Source of the DNA: Candidatus Thorarchaeota archaeon
GTDB taxonomy: Archaea; Asgardarchaeota; Thorarchaeia; Thorarchaeales; Thorarchaeaceae
NCBI GenBank assembly: GCA_004376265.1
Contig: SOKL01000306.1
Span: 1-42,792 of the forward strand
Length of the DNA stretch: 42,792 nt
Direction: 5' to 3'
This document shows, piece by piece, positions 8,617-16,297 of the stretch; the first letter of the stretch is position 1; the number at the start of each line of letters is the position of its first letter. A program made the position numbers and the translations under genes. Below the pieces are notes generated by a model, which did no database searches, was not told the DNA's origin, and saw only the letters and a list, made by a program, of their open reading frames with translations.

Positions 8617-8856
8617 TTATTACTTCACCCTACAAGAGGGGAGGGGAGGTTGCTGGAACCTACCAGTCGGCCCATGGATTCTCTTATTAGGCTTACGTTG
8701 TGTTGTGTTTCTCTTATTACCTTCTGACTCTGTTTCTTTAAATGTGAATGAATCTCAACTGCAAGAAACTTCTGTGTTCCACCCTTTCCCTACCGATGTC
8801 ACCACCCTCATTAGTCCAATGAACTAACGAGGTAGTAGGAACATTGTCGACTATCA
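8617..8856 (-). promoter_or_regulatory. Spacer upstream of rpl37ae with possible internal promoter
   Basis: 240 bp without a supportable gene. Read on the minus strand it holds a TATA-like ACATTTAAAGAAAC around 8733-8746, about 140 bp before the L37Ae start, then two copies of AATAAGAGA, and a small hairpin AGGTT-CCAGC-AACCT (8648-8662). This would give L37Ae its own transcript with a long structured leader. I found no small ORF with a zinc motif, so rpoP, often next to rpl37ae in archaea, is not here. Confidence 0.3.
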
Positions 8857-9162
8857 TTAGGATGAGATCCCTCCTGAAGACCTGGCTTTCTTCTTCTGCA
8901 CTGATACTAGAGCATCACTTCCAGTGGCAGAGAGTTTTTCCACAGTATTTTCCACGACGGGGTCATTATCACTCTCACTAGTTGCATCACTGAAACCAGC
9001 AAGGTCCGATTGGACAGAGTGAACAGCCGCGGACTCTCCAGAACTTGATGATAGTTCTTTTCCTGAGAGTAAGGACATCCCATTGGATTTGATCCTTCGG
9101 GTTTTCAGTCGCGCACGTCGAGCCTTGTCCAGGGCTCTAGTCCACAGGCCTAGTCCTATCAT
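8857..9162 (-). CDS. Hypothetical low-complexity protein between rrp42 and rpl37ae
   Basis: 101 residues, possible but not certain. The N-terminal 28 residues are basic (WTRALDKARRARLKTRRIK); the rest is Ser/Asp/Glu-rich and probably disordered. I recognise no family. It reads in the same direction as the operon, but no clear ribosome binding site precedes the ATG; an AT-rich CAATATAGAAAAAT sits directly upstream. In other archaea rrp42 is usually followed directly by rpl37ae, so this is either an added gene or a chance reading frame in a long spacer. Confidence 0.35.
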   Translation of the reverse strand: MIGLGLWTRALDKARRARLKTRRIKSNGMSLLSGKELSSSSGESAAVHSVQSDLAGFSDATSESDNDPVVENTVEKLSATGSDALVSVQKKKARSSGGISS

Positions 9163-9192
9163 ATTTTTCTATATTGATGCGAGAATATGAAC

Positions 9193-9214
9193 TCATACAA
9201 TTGGTGTTGTATGA
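9193..9214 (-). repeat. Inverted repeat TCATACAA-N6-TTGTATGA
   Basis: Perfect 8-bp stem with a 6-nt loop in the spacer downstream of rrp42, about 31 bp upstream of the hypothetical reading frame that starts at 9162. It could be an RNA hairpin at a transcript end or an operator. Confidence 0.55.
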
Positions 9215-9252
9215 ACTGAGAGTATCCATCTTATCTATCCGTTGGCAGAAAG

Positions 9253-9283
9253 TAGATGATCAGATTGAAATTCCGATCATCTA
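9253..9283 (-). terminator. Hairpin 7 bp after the rrp42 stop
   Basis: Perfect 9-bp inverted repeat TAGATGATC-N13-GATCATCTA. On the minus strand it begins 7 nt past the rrp42 stop codon. The bases after it (CTTTCTGCC) are not a long T run, so it may be a processing or stability hairpin rather than a terminator. Confidence 0.4.
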
Positions 9284-9290
9284 TACACAT

Positions 9291-10118
9291 CTACTCTACA
9301 GACTTAGTGGCTTCAACGATTGCCTTCTTGATGTCCCCTGTAGTTTCTAGAGCCATATCCATAGCCTTTTCGACAAGCTCAAGTGATATAGGACCAGCTC
9401 CACCGCCTTTCTGTATTGCAGTGAATTTATTATCTTTGTCAACTGCCATTGTAAGTCTACAGTCTTGTACGAACTCCTCTTTCAACGTTGGATCGAGTAC
9501 GAGACTCTCATCAATCTTGGATACTGTGTGCTCGATTGCCATGTTGTTAAGGGGCAGCGGTAGCATCTTACCAGTTTTTACAGCTTTGTCATCTTCCCAT
9601 TTCATCTCGGAATATTTCGTTGTGAGTAATGCTGCATTAACTGCAATGGATGACGCATCAATGAGATTCCCATCATACTCCATAGGATAGACATCTGCAA
9701 ATACCATGTAGACTTTCTTTCCTTCCTCGATACAGAGTTTCTTTGTATCAACGGTTCCAGATTCTCGTACTCCACGATCAACAACCCGTGCAAGCTCGAT
9801 AGCACCCTCTTTAGGAGGACCCAGTTCGAACAGGGGTGATGCAATGGGAGACATCTCAGCAGTTACCATTATTACTCCTTGATCAGGAGAGTCGGAATAG
9901 GGGTCTCCAACTAAGACTTTCACTCCTGCAACAATACTCGTATCACCGAGCCTCACAAGGGCTGATCCCTCAGCTTTTGCAGGAACTACATTTGCCTCAA
10001 TTACAAGATCGCGGTACTCACTAAAACCTCGGCCATCAATACGTTCACCCTTCCGAAGAAGGTCTGAAATGAAGTCTCGATCCATGTGACTGATTGTTTC
10101 AGAACTATAATCACCCAT
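9291..10118 (-). CDS. rrp42: Exosome complex protein Rrp42
   Basis: Non-catalytic RNase PH-like subunit of the archaeal exosome; three Rrp41-Rrp42 pairs form the hexameric ring for 3'-5' RNA phosphorolysis and tailing. 275 residues from ATG 10118, which is preceded by GGAGGGTGA (inside the end of rrp41) and lies 1 bp after its stop; the open frame begins ten codons earlier. RNase PH fold signatures: RIDGRGFSEYRDL, then a middle DGNLIDASSIAVNAALL and a C-terminal TMAVDKDNKFTAIQKGGGA. As expected for Rrp42, the catalytic Asp of Rrp41 is not at the equivalent place. Confidence 0.95.
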   Translation of the reverse strand: MGDYSSETISHMDRDFISDLLRKGERIDGRGFSEYRDLVIEANVVPAKAEGSALVRLGDTSIVAGVKVLVGDPYSDSPDQGVIMVTAEMSPIASPLFELGPPKEGAIELARVVDRGVRESGTVDTKKLCIEEGKKVYMVFADVYPMEYDGNLIDASSIAVNAALLTTKYSEMKWEDDKAVKTGKMLPLPLNNMAIEHTVSKIDESLVLDPTLKEEFVQDCRLTMAVDKDNKFTAIQKGGGAGPISLELVEKAMDMALETTGDIKKAIVEATKSVE

Positions 10119-10119
10119 T

Positions 10120-10923
10120 CTACTCACCCTCCATAAGTTCAGCTTCACCCAGATCTGTTTCTAGGTCGTCTTCGTAGTCATCATCGCCTTCTTCACCTGG
10201 CTTCTTGACATATGTGCGTTTCAGAGCTTCTTTCTGAAGTTCATGAAGATACTTGCATGAGTTGATCCCCATACGCATTGCCTCCACGAGCTCTTCTTTT
10301 GTGAAGGACCCATCCTGTTGAAGGAGAGTAATCTCCTCAGTCTGGGGGATAATTGCCATCGGAACATCGCCTTGTCCGTACTTGTCTTCCTCATCTCCAA
10401 GATCAACCAATAGTTTACCATCAGCTTTACCTACTGCAACTGAAGGGATTAGACCTCTCATCGGGATTCCAGCATCTGCAAGCGCAAGCGAAGCTGCGTT
10501 AATTGCGGCACAGCGTGTACCACCATCTGCTTGAATCACTTGGATGAAAACATCAACTACTGCTTTCGGAAATTCTTCAAGAAAGAGCGCGGGTTTCAGA
10601 GAGTTAGCAATGACCATTGAAATTTCCCTCTCTCTTCGAGATGGAGCAGGTCTCTTTCTATCTGGAACCGAGAATGTTGCCATTCTGTAAACCACTCTTA
10701 GATAGGCTCTATCGTTCAGTGTTAGGTGCCTTGGGTGCAGCTCTCGTGGACCATAGACTCCAGCTATGATGTAGGTCTTTCCTTGGCGGATTGACGCGGA
10801 GCCATCAGCCTGCTTGAGCACGCCAACTTTTAGCTCGATCGGTCGCATTTCATCAGGTCGTCGACCATCGATTCTCAAGCCCTCAGGACTAATTAGAAAA
10901 TCGGGCTTTACTTCAGGATTCAT
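10120..10923 (-). CDS. rrp41: Exosome complex exonuclease Rrp41
   Basis: Catalytic RNase PH-like subunit of the archaeal exosome, phosphate-dependent 3'-5' exoribonuclease that also adds nucleotides in reverse. Seen: LRIDGRRPDEMRPIE (16-30), the RNA/phosphate-binding SRRERE (95-100), QADGGTRCAAINAASLALAD (131-150), and catalytic-site acids Asp180 and Asp186 in KYGQGDVPMA context. The family usually ends near residue 240-245. Here an acidic tail of about 25 residues (GEEGDDDYEDDLETDLGEAE) is added. The ATG overlaps the rrp4 stop by 4 bp (ATGA). Confidence 0.95.
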   Translation of the reverse strand: MNPEVKPDFLISPEGLRIDGRRPDEMRPIELKVGVLKQADGSASIRQGKTYIIAGVYGPRELHPRHLTLNDRAYLRVVYRMATFSVPDRKRPAPSRREREISMVIANSLKPALFLEEFPKAVVDVFIQVIQADGGTRCAAINAASLALADAGIPMRGLIPSVAVGKADGKLLVDLGDEEDKYGQGDVPMAIIPQTEEITLLQQDGSFTKEELVEAMRMGINSCKYLHELQKEALKRTYVKKPGEEGDDDYEDDLETDLGEAELMEGE

Positions 10924-11843
10924 TTTTCACTCACTTCCTCTGTTGGTTCTTCTTTTTCTTCATCTTTCTTTGCTACGACCTCAACTGCGGTTTCTTTTTC
11001 CTCAGGTGGGGTCTCAGGTTCTGATTTTTCTTCTGAATCCGTTTTGGATTCTGGTTCTGGCTCGGGTTCAGCTTTTGCATCTAATTCGGGTTCTGGTTCA
11101 GGTTCGGTCTCCGTTGATTCAGCCGCATCTTCAACCTCTTCTTTTTTATCTACTGAACCTTTGATTTTTTCCAATTCCTCCAAAAGCATCGAACTAATCC
11201 GATCTGTAAGTCTGGATGTGTGCGCTTGGGCCTCAATGGTCCTGAATGCCTTGATAGCAAGGCGAAGAATCTCCGTACTCGGAGCGCGTATCCATATACG
11301 ACCATTCTGACCGACAATAGTATCAATCTTCAAGTGGTCGTTAATCATGTTGATCATGGAACCGCTTCTACCAATTATTCGCGGAATCTTTGCAGGACTC
11401 ACATCTAGAACCATTCCGTCAGTAAGTACCGTAAGACCTCTTGCTTTCATTCCGAGGAAGGGACCGCTATTCCTATCGAATGCGATAACTTCTGCAGAAA
11501 TCACATCACCAATATCCATGTACTCTGAAATGTCGTCAGAGTATGGTCGTCTCAATGCATTATTCGCATGAAGAGATGCGCCATAAGGACCACCGATGTC
11601 CACCTTCCAATTGTTACCAGCTACAATATTGATTGTCGCAATTACAAGATCGCCTTCTTTTGGCATGTAGGTGCCCTCAAGAGCAACCACTTTGACTGTG
11701 TTTCCTCTGAGCTCGGCCAGACCCACAAGAGAAGAGAATATCTTGCCTTCTTCATCATATGTACCAAAGGAGGATCTATACCTACCTTCAGCAAGTAACT
11801 GCCCGGGGACAACTACTTCACGTTTTTGAAAATATACTGCCAA
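10920..11843 (-). CDS. rrp4: Exosome RNA-binding subunit Rrp4 with long acidic tail
   Basis: Cap subunit of the exosome that binds RNA and feeds it into the Rrp41/42 ring. Order: N-terminal domain with VVVPGQLLAEG (10-20), S1 domain about residues 65-145, KH-type domain about 148-215 with the variant loop IPRIIGRSGSMINMI. Standard Rrp4 ends near residue 230. This one continues for some 75 residues of Glu/Pro/Lys low complexity with runs of EP dipeptides, mirrored at DNA level by a GGTTCT/GGTTCA-type repeat on the plus strand. The start is TTG 11843 with AGAGGGA upstream; no ATG is near. Confidence 0.93.
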   Translation of the reverse strand: MAVYFQKREVVVPGQLLAEGRYRSSFGTYDEEGKIFSSLVGLAELRGNTVKVVALEGTYMPKEGDLVIATINIVAGNNWKVDIGGPYGASLHANNALRRPYSDDISEYMDIGDVISAEVIAFDRNSGPFLGMKARGLTVLTDGMVLDVSPAKIPRIIGRSGSMINMINDHLKIDTIVGQNGRIWIRAPSTEILRLAIKAFRTIEAQAHTSRLTDRISSMLLEELEKIKGSVDKKEEVEDAAESTETEPEPEPELDAKAEPEPEPESKTDSEEKSEPETPPEEKETAVEVVAKKDEEKEEPTEEVSEK

Positions 11844-11848
11844 TTATT

Positions 11849-11880
11849 TATTCCCTCTTTCTGATTCAAATTTTTATAAT
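11849..11880 (-). promoter_or_regulatory. Probable promoter of rrp4
   Basis: In the 55-bp gap between SBDS and rrp4 the minus strand reads AATTATAAAAATTTG (TATA element about 11871-11880), about 30 bp before the TTG start, with an AGAGGGA ribosome binding site between. This would give the exosome genes a transcript separate from psmA-SBDS. Confidence 0.5.
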
Positions 11881-11898
11881 TCTATTACTTGATTATGC

Positions 11899-12633
11899 TT
11901 ATCTGATGACCTCGATTCGGATTTGTCCTTTTGTCAGTTTATTGAGTTCATCATAGAGCTCTTGCCTTTTCTGAGCTGGAATCTCAACAAGTCCAGTCCA
12001 CGAACCATCTTGACCCCATGATTCTGATTTTATTACGCCAGCTGTTGCGACTAAGTTGTACCCTTTGCCAGAGAAAGAGGCGGGTAAAGTAATCTGTAAC
12101 TTCACACTCTCGAAAGAGATTGGAATAATCACTCTGAGTGCTTTTACAACTGTTGAAATCTGTTCATCTACAGTAATGAAGGGGTCAACAGTAACTTTAG
12201 CTTCTTCCATTGCTTGACGAATTCTGTCTGGTGGATGAGGGTGTCCAGTCTGTGGATTCATGGCACGCTTTGCCAGGTCACGGATAATCGTTTCAGTCTT
12301 CTCTTCCACAAGCTGTACTCTCTGTTCGTGGGTTAGTTTGAACTCTCCCCGTTTGATGATTTCTGGAGCGATTTCGAAAATTTCGTCGGACCCAAAGGCA
12401 TCTTTTACAAGGCTGTCTGTGGCGCGTTCTCCTCTTTTAGCATCTTCATATACTTCGTATGATTTCAGAATCTCCTCAAGAGGGATATCTTCTCCTCGTC
12501 TGTACTCAAATGCAAGATTCGGATCAACAAATATCTCAAACCGTAGATGGCCTTTTTTGATTCCGATGACCACTGCATCTAGCTCTAACCACGTGTCTCC
12601 GGATTTCTTACCTGATCCTCCTCCGCCCATCAT
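11899..12633 (-). CDS. sbds: Ribosome maturation protein SBDS (Sdo1)
   Basis: Archaeal homologue of the Shwachman-Bodian-Diamond protein, which in eukaryotes releases eIF6 from the 60S subunit with EFL1. 244 residues with three domains: N-terminal FYSH-like domain (about 12-100; LAFEYRRGEDIPLEEILKS), a helical middle with LTHEQRVQLVEEKTETIIRD, and a ferredoxin-like C-terminal domain (about 165-244). The junction HPHPPDRIRQAMEEAKV is a strong family marker. The start ATGATG follows the proteasome stop by 14 bp. It sits at the canonical place between psmA and rrp4. Confidence 0.95.
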   Translation of the reverse strand: MMGGGGSGKKSGDTWLELDAVVIGIKKGHLRFEIFVDPNLAFEYRRGEDIPLEEILKSYEVYEDAKRGERATDSLVKDAFGSDEIFEIAPEIIKRGEFKLTHEQRVQLVEEKTETIIRDLAKRAMNPQTGHPHPPDRIRQAMEEAKVTVDPFITVDEQISTVVKALRVIIPISFESVKLQITLPASFSGKGYNLVATAGVIKSESWGQDGSWTGLVEIPAQKRQELYDELNKLTKGQIRIEVIR

Positions 12634-12647
12634 CGTTCGGTCAACTC

Positions 12648-13379
12648 TTACTCTTTCTTGGGTCTGGCAGGGTTTAGGAAGCCTTCTATCTCATTCCGAG
12701 TTAGTTTCACAAAGGTTCGAGATGCTTTTGGAATTCTTGCTATCTCAACATTGTCTGTGGTCAATTCCTTCTCATCGGACTCGCGAAGTGCATTCAATGC
12801 GAGAGCTATAGCATCATCCGTGTTCATCTTCCGGGAGTAGTTCTTCTCAAGATATTCTCCAGCACGGGCTGCACCTCTTCCTAGAACTGCAACCAAGAAT
12901 CCCCAATAGGTTCCCACTGGGTCAGTCACAAACAATTTTGGTGAGCCATCATGATCAATGGAGCCAAATATCATAGCAACTCCATAAGGTCTAGCTCCAC
13001 CGCCCTGTGTAAACTGAGCCTTCAGGTCGCAGATATGTTCAGCCAATACCTCAGCGGGTACAGGCTCTTCATATGTTAACCAGTATGATTGTGCCTTGAC
13101 TCTAGCCTCAGATATCAGCTTTCGAGCATCAGCGGTAAGACCTGAAGTTGCTGTACCAACGTGGTCATCAATTTTAGAGATTTTTTCCACACTATCTGGT
13201 TCTTGAAGAGGTTTAATCCTCTTCTTTGCCAGAAGTATCACTCCATCATCTACAAGAACACCGATTGATGTTTCACCTAGTTCAACCGCCTTTTTCGCAT
13301 ATTCAGCGGCGAATATCCTTCCATCAGGACTAAAGATGCTGGTACTCATATCATAACCAGAGCCAGAGATCCCAAACAC
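12648..13379 (-). CDS. psmA: Proteasome subunit alpha
   Basis: Alpha subunit of the 20S proteasome; it forms the outer, gate-bearing rings. Diagnostic N-terminal YDMSTSIFSPDGR then EYAKKAVELG, the alpha-type gate and H0 helix; no catalytic Thr propeptide, as expected. 243 residues from GTG 13379, chosen because GGAGG lies 8 nt upstream; an in-frame TTG at 13394 would overlap that site. The C-terminus ends PARPKKE; the HbYX-docking Lys region (TSIGVLVDDGV onwards) is present. First gene of the exosome superoperon in this window. Confidence 0.95.
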   Translation of the reverse strand: MFGISGSGYDMSTSIFSPDGRIFAAEYAKKAVELGETSIGVLVDDGVILLAKKRIKPLQEPDSVEKISKIDDHVGTATSGLTADARKLISEARVKAQSYWLTYEEPVPAEVLAEHICDLKAQFTQGGGARPYGVAMIFGSIDHDGSPKLFVTDPVGTYWGFLVAVLGRGAARAGEYLEKNYSRKMNTDDAIALALNALRESDEKELTTDNVEIARIPKASRTFVKLTRNEIEGFLNPARPKKE

Positions 13380-13394
13380 AGTATCTTCCTCCAA

Positions 13395-13597
13395 GAGCCT
13401 TCAGAACACTACGGAAGTCGGAACATTACCAAAGATACAATCCAACAATTCCGAAGAGCCATGAGGACTCCCTTGTTGCCAGCCCCAGGCATTCCTGCCA
13501 CAAGGCTCTGAGTCGAAAACTCAGACCTACGCTCATAAAGCTTCTGGTACGTCATCATAGCTGAAGACGCTAGAATTCACCTGTTGTGCCTTGATTA
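13395..13597 (-). other. Spacer with a highly structured block (possible RNA)
   Basis: About 200 bp upstream of psmA. Between 13455 and 13525 there are several nested or adjacent inverted repeats: TCTGAGT-N5-ACTCAGA (13507-13525), CCTTGT (13471-13476) with ACAAGG (13500-13505), AGAGCC (13455-13460) with GGCTCT (13504-13509), and GGCA-TTCC-TGCC (13488-13499). Some of these compete, so only one fold can form at a time. The block is more GC-rich than its surroundings. It may be a small RNA, a leader of psmA, or the 3' end of the upstream transcript. I could not match it to tRNA, RNase P or SRP RNA. Confidence 0.35.
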
Positions 13598-14041
13598 TCA
13601 CTCTTGAAGCAGATACAGATAGACTACGAATCCAAGAGAGAGTATCACTGATGCAGCACCGACAAATACACCAAACATTGTAGATGCAATTATTGCTACG
13701 ACTACCAGGACTACAATGACTTCTGTCCAACCTGCTCTAATCTCAGTTAAAAATAATTTTAGATTGATTACAGTAACTGAGAGGAATACGAAGAACCCAA
13801 GCATCACCAGTACCTCTAGCAATACTGTGATGGCAGGGTTAATTGCGTTCAAAGCACCTACAGGGCTTGAATCGATAATTTCCGGTGAAGACCAGGCCCA
13901 AAGGGAAATTCCCAAGACTAAGATCAAAACGGAAAATATAATCGTAACAAGTAATGATCTTATCATTTTGCTTCTTTCAGGGGTTTCTTCACTCACTGTC
14001 TTCACACCGACCTTGAAAACCGAGATGCCTAAGTTCCACAC
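13598..14041 (-). CDS. Small integral membrane protein, hypothetical
   Basis: 147 residues with four hydrophobic helices (about 27-50, 67-90, 105-121 and 124-145). I recognise no family. The open frame starts at GTG 14041; a GTG at 13996 (VSEETPERSK) preceded by a GGTG and lying about 50 bp after a TATA-like GTTTAAG is perhaps the better start, which would leave a short cytosolic N-terminus. It sits alone between the metal transporter and the psmA operon, on the same strand as both. Confidence 0.65.
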   Translation of the reverse strand: MWNLGISVFKVGVKTVSEETPERSKMIRSLLVTIIFSVLILVLGISLWAWSSPEIIDSSPVGALNAINPAITVLLEVLVMLGFFVFLSVTVINLKLFLTEIRAGWTEVIVVLVVVAIIASTMFGVFVGAASVILSLGFVVYLYLLQE

Positions 14042-14083
14042 TTAAACATACCGACAGAATCAACGTTGTCTTGTCAATGATAG

Positions 14084-15022
14084 TTAGTGGTTGTGGTGAG
14101 AATCCTCACTTGATTCAACAACGGTCTCCACGAATACCTCCTCTATGTCCTCAACTTTCGTGTCAAGCTCGACATGGACCCGCTCCTTGATTCTTTTAAT
14201 CTGTAGAGCGAGAATGTATGATAATGCAGCGAGTATTCCAGCTATTGCACTTGGAGATACATGCAATACAAAGGAGGATGCAATGCCAATCAGTTCAGCA
14301 AAGAGTGCAATCAGGAATACGGAGAAGATCACACCGCGTACTGATTTCACCAATTCATTTGATGCAGCAGCTGGAGCGACTATTATTGCGTAGACCAAAA
14401 TAGCACCAACAGCTTTCGTGGCAAGAGCGATAGCTAGGGCTGAAACAATAAGCATCAGATAGTGATACGCACGCGCGTTCATCCCATGAGCGATTGAGCC
14501 TTCCATATCAACACTGACGTATACGAACTCTTTGTTGAACATCAGAGTGATGACTCCAAGGAGAACTGCGGTACTAGCAAGCAGAATCACATCAAGGTCA
14601 TTGAGTAATAGAATGTCACCCACTAAATAACCCCAAATTTGGGGAATCCTGTAGGGTGGAATGTAGTACATCAGGAAGACTGCAAGACTCATGGAAAGGG
14701 CAAAGGAAACACCAACTGCAACTTCCATTTTTTGAGTGATTCCAGATTCACCAGCATAACCTGTGAACACTGCTACAAGAACTGCGAATAATAGTGCGCC
14801 GAAAATTGGGTCAAACCACGGAGCTATTCCTGAGTCCTGTAAGAATATCCCGAGCGCTGTTCCGCCTAAAGCAGCATGTGCAACTCCTGATGCCATGAAT
14901 GATAATCCACGAAAGACAAGGAATGTTCCACTAGCCGCTGCTATAACCGCCACTAGAAATGCGCCAATCAATGCCCTCTGAAGAAAGGGGCTGGTGGCGA
15001 TTATTTGTAGAATATCAATCAT
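14084..15022 (-). CDS. znuB: Metal ABC transporter permease (ZnuB/MntB family)
   Basis: Membrane channel of an ABC-3 type importer for zinc, manganese or a related divalent metal. About 312 residues, eight or nine hydrophobic helices, with the family hallmarks GTFLVFRGLSFMASGVAHAALGG (about residues 36-58) and IIVAPAAAS near residue 217. The C-terminus is His-rich (SSEDSHHNH), a possible metal-sensing or metal-holding tail. ATG 15022 overlaps the end of the ATPase gene by 8 bp; a TTG three codons earlier is possible. Transcribed after nikR and znuC. Confidence 0.92.
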   Translation of the reverse strand: MIDILQIIATSPFLQRALIGAFLVAVIAAASGTFLVFRGLSFMASGVAHAALGGTALGIFLQDSGIAPWFDPIFGALLFAVLVAVFTGYAGESGITQKMEVAVGVSFALSMSLAVFLMYYIPPYRIPQIWGYLVGDILLLNDLDVILLASTAVLLGVITLMFNKEFVYVSVDMEGSIAHGMNARAYHYLMLIVSALAIALATKAVGAILVYAIIVAPAAASNELVKSVRGVIFSVFLIALFAELIGIASSFVLHVSPSAIAGILAALSYILALQIKRIKERVHVELDTKVEDIEEVFVETVVESSEDSHHNH

Positions 15023-15818
15023 GACTGTCAATCCCCGAGTCTTTGGTCATGCAATAACGGTGCCCAGAGTGTTCGACAATTCTCGCAGAGGGCCCGTAGA
15101 CTTTCTTGATAAGGTCAGGATCCATGACCGAACAGGGTTCGCCGATACCAATTACGGTGTTCTTCAAAAGGAGTACATCTTGAACTAGTGTGTGGATAGG
15201 GTTGAGGTCGTGTGTGACCATGATTATGCTCACGTCATTCTCTTTGCGATATCGCCCCAGGGCTTCAACAATTAGGTCCTGGCTCTCAACATCTGTACCA
15301 GCTAATGGTTCATCAAGAACCAAAATAGATCCTTCACCTGCTAACGCTCTAGCAACTAGAACGCGTTGTCTCTGTCCGCCTGAAAGTTCGGGAAAGGGCC
15401 GTTCCCAAAGCTCTTCCATGTCTACTTGTTGTAGAGCATCCTTTGCAATCTTGATGTCTTTAGATGACGCAAAACGAGGAGGGAGTTTCTTGAGTAATCG
15501 CCCCATCAATACTATGTCTTTCACCTTCATTGGTACTGTAAGCTGAATTCGGTCTCGTTGTGGGACATACCTCACGATCTTCCGAATCTTACCAGATTTT
15601 TTCACTGAATCGTAACCAGAAACTTTGATACTACCGCGAAACGGTTTGATGAGTCCAAGAAAGGTCTTCACGAGGGTAGATTTACCTGATCCATTCGGCC
15701 CAATTATCGCCATGAAACTTGGGGATTTGATACCAAACGAAACATCATGAAGAGCAAGTTCACCATTAGGATAGCGTACAGCAAGATTGTTTGCTTCAAT
15801 CAATGGAACTGCTTCCAT
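15015..15818 (-). CDS. znuC: Metal ABC transporter ATPase (ZnuC family)
   Basis: ATPase of the divalent-metal importer. Walker A GPNGSGKST, Q-loop region YVPQRDRIQL typical of the zinc/manganese subfamily, signature LSGGQRQRVLVARALA, Walker B ILVLDEPLAGTD and switch His in MVTHDLNP. Starting ATG 15818 overlaps the regulator stop (GATTGATG), with GGGAGG upstream as ribosome binding site; an in-frame TTG precedes it directly. Partner of the permease downstream and the binding protein encoded divergently at 16298. Confidence 0.93.
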   Translation of the reverse strand: MEAVPLIEANNLAVRYPNGELALHDVSFGIKSPSFMAIIGPNGSGKSTLVKTFLGLIKPFRGSIKVSGYDSVKKSGKIRKIVRYVPQRDRIQLTVPMKVKDIVLMGRLLKKLPPRFASSKDIKIAKDALQQVDMEELWERPFPELSGGQRQRVLVARALAGEGSILVLDEPLAGTDVESQDLIVEALGRYRKENDVSIIMVTHDLNPIHTLVQDVLLLKNTVIGIGEPCSVMDPDLIKKVYGPSARIVEHSGHRYCMTKDSGIDSHD

Positions 15819-16216
15819 CAATCGCCGCCTCCCATGAGACTGACGTTGACCTTCAACACCTTCTTCTGGGCACGGAGTTTCTTCAAGAACTCTCGGACTT
15901 GATCTGCATCTGAGGTCACAATCATCACTTCAACACAATTCCCTTCGCTGGTATGGTCGTGAATCAACGCTGTGAGAGCATCACCATATTCATGTTGCAC
16001 CGCAGAGATACCGTGACCCTGACCTTTCTTAGCATATAGGGCTGTGAGTACGGCCGTCACATTTCCTTTTACGTTCTCAATTGTGCGATGTTCAGACAAC
16101 AATGTCTGGACTGCATGTCGAACAACGTCAGACCTGCTTGCGAATCGTCCTTTCTTTTTTAGAAATTCTAACTCTTTGAGATCGGAATCGGTCATGGATA
16201 TAGCAACAATGGGCAT
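15818..16216 (-). CDS. nikR: NikR-like ribbon-helix-helix metal-responsive regulator
   Basis: 132 residues: N-terminal ribbon-helix-helix DNA-binding domain (about 1-45; VAISMTDSDLKELEFL, SRSDVVRHAVQTLL) and a C-terminal ACT-like metal-binding domain. The high-affinity nickel site of E. coli NikR (His76, His87, His89, Cys95) is matched with identical spacing by His75, His86, His88 and Cys94 here (QHEYGDALTALIHDHTSEGNC). ATG 16216 is chosen because AGGTG lies just upstream; a GTG three codons earlier overlaps that site. It is the first gene of the transporter operon and so probably controls it, as well as divergent znuA, in response to nickel or another metal. Confidence 0.88.
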   Translation of the reverse strand: MPIVAISMTDSDLKELEFLKKKGRFASRSDVVRHAVQTLLSEHRTIENVKGNVTAVLTALYAKKGQGHGISAVQHEYGDALTALIHDHTSEGNCVEVMIVTSDADQVREFLKKLRAQKKVLKVNVSLMGGGD

Positions 16217-16297
16217 ACTAAACACCTACAGAATATCATCCAGGTTAGTAACTATTACAAAATTGTTATTAAGGATTTGGCTAGATGAAGTTCTGTA
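16217..16297. promoter_or_regulatory. Divergent nikR/znuA promoter with 28-bp inverted repeat
   Basis: The AT-rich gap between nikR (minus) and znuA (plus) holds TTAGTAAC (16245-16252) and GTTATTAA (16265-16272), an inverted repeat matching at 7 of 8 positions with a 12-bp spacer, 28 bp in total. The known E. coli NikR operator (GTATGA-N16-TCATAC) is also 28 bp long. A role as the NikR operator for both directions is inference. Confidence 0.5.

Noticed and set aside
8640-8680. GGTTCCAGCAACC segment looking like a tRNA T-arm
   Set aside because: The loop does not fit the T-loop consensus and no anticodon or acceptor stem could be placed around it.
10920-11160. Short tandem repeats (GGTTCT/GGTTCA) that might be taken for a repeat array
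   Set aside because: They encode the EP-rich tail of Rrp4 in frame; there are no regular spacers, so it is not a CRISPR array.
13520-13560. C-box-like ATGATGA and D-box-like CTGA on the minus strand, as in a box C/D guide RNA
   Set aside because: Spacing of 27 nt leaves no room for internal C' and D' boxes, and the flanking bases do not pair as a terminal stem.
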